NCBI RefSeq assembly: GCF_018736045.1
Contig: NZ_CP076132.1
Span: forward strand, 3,271,501 to 3,335,500
Direction of reading: 5' to 3'
DNA length: 64,000 nt
Source: Flammeovirga yaeyamensis
GTDB taxonomy: Bacteria; Bacteroidota; Bacteroidia; Cytophagales; Flammeovirgaceae
Each line of letters opens with the position of its first letter. The stretch's first letter is position 1. The position numbers and the translations under genes were made by a program. This document shows, piece after piece, positions 8,180 through 15,921 of the stretch. The notes under the pieces are model-generated. The model was given only the letters and a program-made list of their open reading frames with translations, ran no database searches and was not told where the DNA came from.

Positions 8180-10315
8180 TTATCTTTTGATTAATAAATC
8201 GATGGCTGTACTAAATTCCCCCGCATCCATCTTCAATGGATCCTTTAGTTCATAAACCTTTTGATTAGAATAATCGGGTTTATCTGCATCATCAATTTCA
8301 GCAAAAATGTCTTCCTCCACATTATCAATTGGTTCGAAGAAACCCTGTCCTAACACCAATGCAATTTTCAAATAATCCCCATAAAAATATTCTTGAAGAA
8401 GAGGAATAATCTCCTTCGCAAAAGCTTGTTTTAAATCGGATTCGCTCTTCACATTCAAAAAGTAACTATGTCCTATCTGATGGTCACGATCCAACAAGAC
8501 TTTTATGCGTTTGTTGATCGTTTTTAAAATAATTCGAAGATCATAGCCATCAGGTTGCTCTTTTAATAATTCCGGTTTAGGCATCATTTCCTCAAACACA
8601 AATCGTCTACGAAGTGCAGTATCTAAAGCTTCCACAGATCGATCGGCCGTATTCATTGTCCCGATAATATGAAGATTGTTCGGTACCCCAAACGACTCTT
8701 TACTGTAAGGTAATTTTACCTTTAATTCCTCCTCATTACCCAAACGTTTGCTTTCTTCTAATAAGGTAATGAGTTCACCAAAGATGGCAGAGACATTACC
8801 TCGATTGATTTCGTCTATGATGAGGACGTGTTTTTTGGGTTCTAATTTTTCTCTCTTAGCAAATGTATCTTTTAAAACATCAATTTTAACATCTGCTTTT
8901 TTAAACTTATAAATAGTTTGTTGTGAAATATTTTTAGTGATAAATCTGGATGGATCTATATTTAAATCTGTGGCTAACCAATCTACTTTTCTAAAATGAA
9001 AATGATCAATATCTGTTGAATCATCATAGTAATAATCACTAGAAATTACACCAATTGCATCGATAATAAAGTTACCCAAAGTGACAATTACAATGTCTCC
9101 TATTTTCATATTCAAAAATCTGAATGCTGCATTAGCATGAAATTTTGAATTGTCTAAGGTTTCCCGTCTTTTCTCTTCAAATGTTGCTTTAAATGTAGTC
9201 CAATCTTTTATTTGTGAAAATTCATTTAAAGAAACAGATCCACCATACCCTAAGCTAATTGTCCCATTTTCTATGTTCCAATCATGCATTTCTTTTCGGT
9301 GTTTACCACCAATTGACATTTTATAATAATCTACATTATCAAAATCAATTTGGTTATTATTCTTAATCTCAATCTTTTTAGCTGAAGAACATACTCTTTT
9401 GAATATTCCATCTTCAACATCATAATATACTTGATCGTCGTTGTTTACTTTCGGTTTTATGCCTTCTACAAAGTCTTCATAACTCATACTTTGATGAAAA
9501 GTAGTAAAGACAATTTGAGAATTATCTACTAAATCATTAAACCTTTGTTTAGCCTCTCCATTTTCTCTTTCTAATTCTGTTGGTGCTTTTCCTTCAATTA
9601 TTTCTAGTGCTTTATTTATAGTGTTGTAAGTTTTTCCGGTACCTGGAGGGCCGAATAAAATTTGATTAAGATGTTGTTTGTCCACTTTATTATAAGAATT
9701 CATTATTTCAGAACTTTCTTCAATTACTAATCTAGTATCATATAAATCCCATAGTTTTTGAGAAAAGGAATAAAATTCCTCATGATCTTGTTTTAATGAC
9801 ATTAGAAATTTATAGGCATTAGCAAACGAAAATTTCCCTTCATATCCTTTTTCATTAATGATAAACTTTATTGCTTCTTCTTTGAAAAAATTGGGTATGT
9901 TATAATTACTATATAAATGAGCAATTTTCCATTTATATGCATTACCTATATCTATATTTTCAATTTTTTCAAGATCATTACTAATTGCATATTTTGCTAT
10001 CCCAATTATTAAATTTTTGACTTTTATAAATGCTTCATCTTTTGTATTTCCATATTTATCCACCCATGAATAAACCCCATCAGTTTTTCGATAACCAGTT
10101 ACTTCATTTTCTAAATTATTTCTTTTAAAAATACCGAATTTATATGATGATCCACCCCATATGCTACCTACTTCAGATGTAATTGCTTCTAACCAATAAC
10201 AGAAAGAGTTTTTTTCTAAGTTTGTATATTCTTCAATTTTTAAATTTTCTAATCTATTTATTGGCCACTCTTTCAAAAAGTCTTCTTTTAATTTTCGACG
10301 TATTTGTAAATCCAT
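8180..10315 (-). CDS. mcrB: McrB-type GTPase with an EVE-like domain inserted in the NTPase core
   Basis: The motor shows McrB hallmarks: Walker A GPPGTGKT (222-229), the SYEDFVEGIKP segment (278-288), Walker B LIIDEINRGN (498-507) and the GTPase signature MNTADRS (554-560). Two features are unusual. Residues 1-205 are an unrecognised N-terminal domain, presumably DNA-recognition. Between Walker A and Walker B there is an extra ~160 residues (about 325-485) containing KIGDIVIVTLG, a DAIGVISSD strand and HFRKVDWLA. This pattern is like EVE/PUA-type modified-base readers. Base composition drops from about 38 percent GC (Walker B onward) to about 26 percent (insert and N-terminus). It is co-transcribed with mcrC. 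Confidence 0.93.
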   Translation of the reverse strand: MDLQIRRKLKEDFLKEWPINRLENLKIEEYTNLEKNSFCYWLEAITSEVGSIWGGSSYKFGIFKRNNLENEVTGYRKTDGVYSWVDKYGNTKDEAFIKVKNLIIGIAKYAISNDLEKIENIDIGNAYKWKIAHLYSNYNIPNFFKEEAIKFIINEKGYEGKFSFANAYKFLMSLKQDHEEFYSFSQKLWDLYDTRLVIEESSEIMNSYNKVDKQHLNQILFGPPGTGKTYNTINKALEIIEGKAPTELERENGEAKQRFNDLVDNSQIVFTTFHQSMSYEDFVEGIKPKVNNDDQVYYDVEDGIFKRVCSSAKKIEIKNNNQIDFDNVDYYKMSIGGKHRKEMHDWNIENGTISLGYGGSVSLNEFSQIKDWTTFKATFEEKRRETLDNSKFHANAAFRFLNMKIGDIVIVTLGNFIIDAIGVISSDYYYDDSTDIDHFHFRKVDWLATDLNIDPSRFITKNISQQTIYKFKKADVKIDVLKDTFAKREKLEPKKHVLIIDEINRGNVSAIFGELITLLEESKRLGNEEELKVKLPYSKESFGVPNNLHIIGTMNTADRSVEALDTALRRRFVFEEMMPKPELLKEQPDGYDLRIILKTINKRIKVLLDRDHQIGHSYFLNVKSESDLKQAFAKEIIPLLQEYFYGDYLKIALVLGQGFFEPIDNVEEDIFAEIDDADKPDYSNQKVYELKDPLKMDAGEFSTAIDLLIKR

Positions 10316-10358
10316 GTGTTTATTTTGAATTAAATTATTGCTTAAATCTCAATTTAAA

Positions 10359-11081
10359 TTATAGACGATTCCATTTCAAACATTCATCATAAAATCCGTT
10401 CAACTCTTCTTTAAGATCACCTTCTTCAAATTGATCAATCCAATCTTCATAAGTTAAGATTCCTATATTACAACGGTCAACTCTATCAAGAAGAATTGTA
10501 TCTTCTTTTACTTCAGAAATTTGAAACCTATTTCGTATCTGAGATTTAATTACTTCTTTATCTAATTTATCTTTTATCTTATGATGAATAGCCATTGATT
10601 TAGGAGCCGTAACTATAAAGAAGTTATTAGTTTCTAGATCTATACAATTATGTACAATACATGCTATATTTCTACTCGCCTGATTATAATTTGAAGCATT
10701 TGTTGTTCCCTTGCTTAAATTGCTTTTCATTTTTGCTTCTATAATTCCAAAAATTGAAGCCTCCTCTTCTACTCTTATCTCTCCCCTGGTTTCATAATCG
10801 ATTTTAAAATCACCAAGTGCCATATCAGCATGAGTATATCCTTCACGATTTTTTTCTGCATTTATAAATGGACTAGAAATTAAACCTTCGGATGTGGCAT
10901 TTTTGATTTTACCAAAATCAATTAGGCCTTCAATATTTAAATTTTCTTGCATTGAATAGTGAACTAAGAATCTAGTCATCCACCCTTCATTGTAAATTTC
11001 TGTAGGATTGATAAAAGGAATACTTGATTTTGTTGAAATGGAATTAATTGAGGAGGTGAATAGGTGGAGAAGGTTTTTCAT
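10359..11081 (-). CDS. Uncharacterised protein with a probable PD-(D/E)XK nuclease fold
   Basis: I do not recognise a named family, but the order of residues fits a PD-(D/E)XK nuclease: Asp86 in HADMALGDF, then IIEAKMKS with Glu115 and Lys117, then a helix with Gln134 (NYNQASRNIA). The 240-residue protein has no signal peptide. It sits between vsr (9 bp upstream) and mcrB (43 bp downstream) in one minus-strand operon, so it is probably part of the restriction module. It could be an additional effector nuclease or a structural relative that only binds DNA. The N-terminal ~80 residues lack recognisable motifs. Confidence 0.7.
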   Translation of the reverse strand: MKNLLHLFTSSINSISTKSSIPFINPTEIYNEGWMTRFLVHYSMQENLNIEGLIDFGKIKNATSEGLISSPFINAEKNREGYTHADMALGDFKIDYETRGEIRVEEEASIFGIIEAKMKSNLSKGTTNASNYNQASRNIACIVHNCIDLETNNFFIVTAPKSMAIHHKIKDKLDKEVIKSQIRNRFQISEVKEDTILLDRVDRCNIGILTYEDWIDQFEEGDLKEELNGFYDECLKWNRL

Positions 11082-11090
11082 TTTAATTGT

Positions 11091-11531
11091 TTAGTTTGTT
11101 TTAGGCTTAATTTCGCTTAAAAGTAATAATAAATTCTTTAAAGTTTCTTCTCTCTTATCTTTCAAATCACACTCCCAAATTGTAATTACATTCCATCCTA
11201 TTTCATTCAGTTTGTGTGTATTTAGGATATCGTTTGCTTTATTTCTACTAATTTTCCATTTCCAAAAATCAACATTTGTTTTAGGCAACCTGTAATACTT
11301 ACAGCCTTTGTGTCCATGCCAAAAGCAACCATTGACATTAATAACAGACTTATACTTAGCTAAAACTACATCTGGTTTACCAGGTAATATCTCTTTTTTA
11401 TACTTCCCATGTAAACGAAAACGAATCCCCTGCCCATGTAAATACTTTCTCAAAATAATTTCAGGTTTTGTATCCTTACTCTTTATTTGAGACATATTGT
11501 AGGAGCGTTTAGATTCGTTTAATATATTCAT
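11091..11531 (-). CDS. vsr: Very short patch repair endonuclease (Vsr family)
   Basis: The 146-residue product has the full set of Vsr motifs: LPGKPDVVL with the catalytic Asp54, NGCFWHGHKGC (68-77) with the His residues and aromatic wedge, an LPKTN...FW...KI...N block, and GWNVITIWEC at 112-121. Vsr nicks next to T:G mismatches produced when 5-methylcytosine deaminates, and it normally accompanies Dcm-type methylases. Two such methylases lie 3 kb away, yet vsr leads the operon with mcrBC rather than theirs. Its start codon lies within a 16-bp palindrome. In MORC-type restriction systems Vsr-like enzymes have also been proposed as restriction nucleases, so either role is possible. Confidence 0.92.
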   Translation of the reverse strand: MNILNESKRSYNMSQIKSKDTKPEIILRKYLHGQGIRFRLHGKYKKEILPGKPDVVLAKYKSVINVNGCFWHGHKGCKYYRLPKTNVDFWKWKISRNKANDILNTHKLNEIGWNVITIWECDLKDKREETLKNLLLLLSEIKPKTN

Positions 11532-11600
11532 TATAATGAATGATTTTGGCTAATGTATAATTCAAATGAAATAACTATTTTCACGTTAATTCATTATAAT
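11526..11600. promoter_or_regulatory. Divergent control region with a palindrome over the vsr start codon
   Basis: ATTCATTATAATGAAT at 11526-11541 is a perfect 16-bp palindrome covering the vsr start codon (complement of 11529-11531). Its first 12 bases (ATTCATTATAAT) recur exactly at 11589-11600, just before the plus-strand repeat-protein genes. Paired identical half-sites between divergent genes are typical of operators. The regulator is unknown, and AT-rich chance matches cannot be excluded. Confidence 0.45.
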
Positions 11601-11617
11601 CGTAATTATTAATACCC

Positions 11618-13564
11618 ATGCCAATAAACTTTACCGAAATCAATAATTTAATAGAAGAAAAAAATATTTTCAATATTATTAATTTAGTTGATAAATTATT
11701 TAAAAATCATTCAGAAGTCAATGTAAATATTTTAAAAGAGCATTTAAATAATGCAAAGCATAAAGAATACATTTTTAGACTATTAGATGAAAAGTATTTA
11801 CTAAGAAAAAAGAATGATTTTAATAAGTCAGATATTATCAAAAAGGATCAATTAAAATTAAGTCGTATTGATTTAATTTTTGAAATTGTAAAAGAAGATA
11901 ATTTAGATAAGCTTGAAAATTTGGTTTTACAATATCATAAGCAATACCAAATTGAGTCTGAAACTCATTTAAATAGATTATTTTCTGAATCTTCGCTTTT
12001 CTTAGAAATAAAAAAAATATGTTTAGATAATAATCTAATTAGACAGAATGTAGTAATGACTAATGAAAATGTATCTAAAGAAGATTTGCTACTTAATATA
12101 AAAAATAAGAAGAGTATATTAGAAGTAAGAGATGCAGTATTAACATTCAACAAACTTTACCCAATAACTTCAAGATTAGAATTAGATAACTTATTTTACG
12201 GAACACAATACCATGATTACATTTTAGAGTTAGCAGCTCTTTATAAATTCTACGAAGAAAGTGATTTAGGATCTCAAGATACAGTTCAGAATCATTATAT
12301 ACCTCCCCAATCTGATAAACAAAATAGTATTAATAAAATAAATACTTCTAGAAGCGAATACGAGATAAAAAATCTATTATATGATTTCAATGAAAAATAT
12401 CCTCTTAAAAGTATCGATGAGGTTAAAACTTTATTTAGTAAAGCAATTAACTATGATTATATCATCAATTGTATTAAATTCTACAGCATTGATAAACAGT
12501 TTATAAACCAAAATAGCAATCATGATAAACTAATTACTCAAATTAAAGTAAGTACAAATAAGTTTAAAGTTGAAAAGTTATTAAATCAATATTTAAGTAC
12601 ATCAGAGTCATTTACAGAAGATGAATTAAATATTCAATTTAAAAGTGCATTTTATGCCTCTTATATTAGTGCACTTATCAAAGAGAAATTTGAAAAAAGT
12701 AAAATAATAATCGATGAACAAATTGATTTAGATTATTCTAAAATAGATAAAGAAACTTTAATTTCTAGAATAAACACTGAAGAAGATATTAATATCCTAA
12801 TTGAACTTTTAGATAATTATGTTGAAAGATTTAATATTAAATCCAAACAAGAAATCACAGATAATTTTTCCGATGGAGTTAATTATGAAGAAATATTAAA
12901 CATATTAGCCGATTTAGATATAGAATTTGAAGAAGAAACATTTATTGAAACTGAAGTAAAACCAAACTTAACTTCATTAGAGCTATATTCATTGATATCA
13001 AATGAAAAGAACCTAAACAGATGTATTGAATATTTAGAAGAGTATTTGAAAAAAAATAAAGATTCAAGTCATGAAATGATTATTTCAAATTTTGAAAATG
13101 CTTATTACCATAAAGAGATTCAAGAGTATTTGAGAAAAATAAATTACAATACTAACCCAGAAATAAAGGAACCTTTATTTAAGTCTAATTATCTCAAAAA
13201 TATTTATAAACAAATAACAAACGATAAACAATTAACAACTCTCACTTTACTTAAAATTCATTTTCATGATGAAATTGAATTTTATAAATTAGATTATTGG
13301 ATTGAACAACCTCTATTTTCAGAATATTTTCACCCGAAACTACAAATAGATATAGTAGATAGTTTTGTGACTTATCAAAGCACCTCAAAATTCTTAATTG
13401 AGAAAATTTATGATTCTAAAAAATTACAAAATATTGATCTTTCTGACAAAAGAGGTTACGGAATAGGAATGAAAAACCTCTTTTTTGATAACCATTTTTA
13501 TCTTGATGAAACTATTGAAAATATTCTTTTTGAATTAAAACCATTATTAGATTTAAAAAAATGA
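11618..13564 (+). CDS. Unknown protein with seven ~75-residue helical repeats and a conserved C-terminal domain
   Basis: No known family is recognised. The 648-residue protein is built from about seven degenerate repeats starting near residues 8, 88, 160, 238, 308, 384 and 458, spaced 68-80 residues apart. Each follows the pattern of an I-rich helix, then L-x-x-F/Y, a turn near SxxEL, then F-x-x-A-x-x-Y/H-x-x-I. The last ~120 residues form a separate domain (YQSTSKFLIEKI, then LSDKRGYGIGMKNLF) that is shared with the next gene. There is no signal peptide or membrane segment. The gene overlaps its paralog by 4 bp (ATGA), runs opposite to the surrounding restriction genes, and is even more AT-rich. 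Probably a cytoplasmic scaffold or sensor in the defence island. Confidence 0.8.
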   Translation: MPINFTEINNLIEEKNIFNIINLVDKLFKNHSEVNVNILKEHLNNAKHKEYIFRLLDEKYLLRKKNDFNKSDIIKKDQLKLSRIDLIFEIVKEDNLDKLENLVLQYHKQYQIESETHLNRLFSESSLFLEIKKICLDNNLIRQNVVMTNENVSKEDLLLNIKNKKSILEVRDAVLTFNKLYPITSRLELDNLFYGTQYHDYILELAALYKFYEESDLGSQDTVQNHYIPPQSDKQNSINKINTSRSEYEIKNLLYDFNEKYPLKSIDEVKTLFSKAINYDYIINCIKFYSIDKQFINQNSNHDKLITQIKVSTNKFKVEKLLNQYLSTSESFTEDELNIQFKSAFYASYISALIKEKFEKSKIIIDEQIDLDYSKIDKETLISRINTEEDINILIELLDNYVERFNIKSKQEITDNFSDGVNYEEILNILADLDIEFEEETFIETEVKPNLTSLELYSLISNEKNLNRCIEYLEEYLKKNKDSSHEMIISNFENAYYHKEIQEYLRKINYNTNPEIKEPLFKSNYLKNIYKQITNDKQLTTLTLLKIHFHDEIEFYKLDYWIEQPLFSEYFHPKLQIDIVDSFVTYQSTSKFLIEKIYDSKKLQNIDLSDKRGYGIGMKNLFFDNHFYLDETIENILFELKPLLDLKK

Positions 13565-14658
13565 ATGATATTGAACTAATCAAGTTAGCCGTTATTGAAA
13601 AAAAAATTGATAAGGCTTCAAACTATCTATTCGAATATCTAAGAACAAATACTTTTAATAAAGACTTTTTATTAGAGATCTTGTCAGAAGCTTATCATTA
13701 TGAAAAGTTCAAAAAGATAATTGATGATTTTACATTCAAAAAAGAGGGAATTAAAAATAATATAAATATCTCTGATGAAGTAAAAGAAATAAGAACAGAA
13801 AAAGATCTTCAAAAAGCTGTTCAAAAATTGGATAGATTCTTAGATAAATATAAGGAACTTTCTAATCAAGAATTAGAAGATTACTTTTTAGGATCTATAC
13901 ATAGTGAGTTATTACTTGAAATAATAGATGAAAACACAACAATTTTACCCCAGAATCAAAATCATACACAAAACAAACCTGATGAAGAAAGTTATGAAAA
14001 TCTTATACAGAGAATCATAAATACAAAAGAATCGAGTGAACTTGTCTCTAAAATAAATGATTTCCACAATAAATATACATTCACTTCATTTTCACAAATA
14101 GATGATTTATTTAAAGGTGCGAAATTATATGATCAAATAATTGACATTATCTATCAACTAGAAATAAATAAGGATTTTGAAGAAAACTTAGAAGACCCCT
14201 CTTATTTAGTTAGCGATCTAACTTATGATGATGATGCAAAAGAACCTAACAATGATGAATTAATTGAAAAATATAGTAAAGATCCTTATTATAAAATTTT
14301 AATTAAAGACTTAACTACAAATAAAGAATTTGTAACCTTAAACTATATATTAATTGAAATCAATAATACCCAATATTGGAAAATTGATATTTGGACAGTT
14401 AATATTGATGACCCCACATATTTCCATAAAAAAGCTATATTAAAAATTATTGCATCATTCCCTACATATAAAAGTACTGCAGAATACCTAAAAGATGAGT
14501 TTTATATGGAATACAATATAAAGACTTCAGATTTGTCAGACGAGAAGGGTTATGGTGAAGGCATGAAAAATATTTTCCAAAAAAAAGATATTGACTGGGA
14601 TAATAAAATTACTGAATACCTTAATGGAGCAAGAGAAGTCTTTGAATTGAAATTATAA
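13561..14658 (+). CDS. Unknown protein with three repeats, paralog of the upstream gene
   Basis: The 365-residue product shares architecture with the upstream protein but has only three repeats (near residues 7, 76 and 147), then an acidic linker, and the same C-terminal domain from about 243. Diagnostic matches are FPTYKSTAEYLKDEF (300-314) and LSDEKGYGEGMKNIF (325-339). Start and stop overlap in an ATGA, so translation is coupled and the two products are probably made in a fixed ratio and may assemble together. The gene ends inside a 36-bp perfect palindrome that serves as terminator. No enzymatic motif is apparent; the shared C-terminal domain is the part most likely to have the common activity or binding role. 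Confidence 0.8.
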   Translation: MNDIELIKLAVIEKKIDKASNYLFEYLRTNTFNKDFLLEILSEAYHYEKFKKIIDDFTFKKEGIKNNINISDEVKEIRTEKDLQKAVQKLDRFLDKYKELSNQELEDYFLGSIHSELLLEIIDENTTILPQNQNHTQNKPDEESYENLIQRIINTKESSELVSKINDFHNKYTFTSFSQIDDLFKGAKLYDQIIDIIYQLEINKDFEENLEDPSYLVSDLTYDDDAKEPNNDELIEKYSKDPYYKILIKDLTTNKEFVTLNYILIEINNTQYWKIDIWTVNIDDPTYFHKKAILKIIASFPTYKSTAEYLKDEFYMEYNIKTSDLSDEKGYGEGMKNIFQKKDIDWDNKITEYLNGAREVFELKL

Positions 14659-14673
14659 TTTCAATTCAAAGAC
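14638..14673. terminator. Bidirectional terminator: perfect 36-bp palindrome between convergent genes
   Basis: The sequence from GTCTTTGAATTG to its mirror image is a perfect palindrome with no loop interruption (18-bp arms). It includes the last codons and stop of the plus-strand repeat gene and ends one base before the stop of the minus-strand methylase. It can act as a hairpin for both transcripts, although the arms are AT-rich and lack a long T tail. Confidence 0.65.
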
Positions 14674-14674
14674 C

Positions 14675-15919
14675 TTAGATAAATTTTGATATACCCTTAG
14701 CAATTCCTTCTGCCATCTTTGGAGGTACAGCATTCCCAATCATTTTATAATTAAATCCCATTGATTCATTAAATTCATAATCTTTAGGAAAAGACTGAAG
14801 CAACGCAGCCTCTCTAACTGTAATTGACCTAGCCTGTTCCGGATCGGGATGAAGAAACATTAACCCATCTTTATTCAAATGTGCTACAATTGTTGGAGAT
14901 GGTTTATCCCATTCAAGGTTTCTGTATTTAGCATGTTTAGAATCTTTATTAAACTTATGATTATAAAATGCTATTTTATCTTTAGAAGGTTTATCATTCC
15001 AACTATCCTTTATCCATTCCCTGAAAAAAGAAATATCTCTATCATTTTGAAAACGTGCTATTTGATTTTCATTGATATTTTCAAGATCTAAACCATTAGG
15101 AAGATGAGATACCTTTCTTTTAAAAAATTTTTGAGGTTCCTTTAATGGGTAATGCTTAGGTTCATTGCCTATGGCACTTTTTATAGATATTTTATTATTA
15201 GAAAATTGGTCTTTAATTGAATTATAAACATCATCCAATGTTATTGAATTTTCTTCAGACCACTTTTTATTAAGTCCTACTAAAATTACTCGATTTCTCT
15301 TTTGAGGAACACCAAAATCTACTGCTGAAAAAATGGCTCTTCTAAGCTTATTAGGTTTCAAAATAGAATACCCTATTTCATCAAAAGCTTCAAATATTCT
15401 TTCTGTAACAGGTTTCCCACCTGGTGTTGCACTAAGCATTCCAGGAACATTTTCAAAGACAAATAATTTTGGAGTAAACTCTTTTACTACTTTTACAAAA
15501 CTCTCAAATAAATAATTACGATAGTCTTCTTTCATTGAGTCCTTATCTTGAGCTCTACCTGCTATTGAATATGCTTGGCATGGTGGTCCTCCAATAATAA
15601 CATCCACACTTTTATTTCCAACCAATCCTTTTAATCCTTTTTCTTTAGGTAATTCACCGTTTGATTTCCCATAATCTAAAATGGATTCTTTTGTCCAATT
15701 ACCATTAATCAATTCCTCAGATTTTTGAATATCAAAATGGATAACACTATTTCTTGCTTCTTCACTTGAATGATTCCATTTTTTGTGAAGCCTATTTCGT
15801 AAAGTTCTTACCATGGGTAACTCCCATTCTACATGAGCAAGTCCATGATTACTTTTATCAGCATTAAGAAAGCCTTCAGAAAGTCCTCCACAACCTGCAA
15901 ATAAATCTATGAAGTTCAT
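14675..15919 (-). CDS. dcm: DNA (cytosine-5) methyltransferase, Dcm family (copy B)
   Basis: The 414-residue enzyme transfers a methyl group from SAM to C5 of cytosine. Visible motifs are I (DLFAGCGG, 5-12), IV (GPPCQ, 111-115, catalytic Cys114), VI (FENV, 155-158), VIII (PQKRNRV) and X (GNAVPP, 395-400). Motifs VIII and IX are separated by an ordinary-sized target recognition domain. It starts 2 bp after the stop of a second Dcm-type enzyme, so both are made from one transcript. The two are not near-identical copies; their recognition domains differ, suggesting two sites or two strands of an asymmetric site, as in restriction systems with paired methylases. Confidence 0.93.
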   Translation of the reverse strand: MNFIDLFAGCGGLSEGFLNADKSNHGLAHVEWELPMVRTLRNRLHKKWNHSSEEARNSVIHFDIQKSEELINGNWTKESILDYGKSNGELPKEKGLKGLVGNKSVDVIIGGPPCQAYSIAGRAQDKDSMKEDYRNYLFESFVKVVKEFTPKLFVFENVPGMLSATPGGKPVTERIFEAFDEIGYSILKPNKLRRAIFSAVDFGVPQKRNRVILVGLNKKWSEENSITLDDVYNSIKDQFSNNKISIKSAIGNEPKHYPLKEPQKFFKRKVSHLPNGLDLENINENQIARFQNDRDISFFREWIKDSWNDKPSKDKIAFYNHKFNKDSKHAKYRNLEWDKPSPTIVAHLNKDGLMFLHPDPEQARSITVREAALLQSFPKDYEFNESMGFNYKMIGNAVPPKMAEGIAKGISKFI

Positions 15920-15921
15920 AT

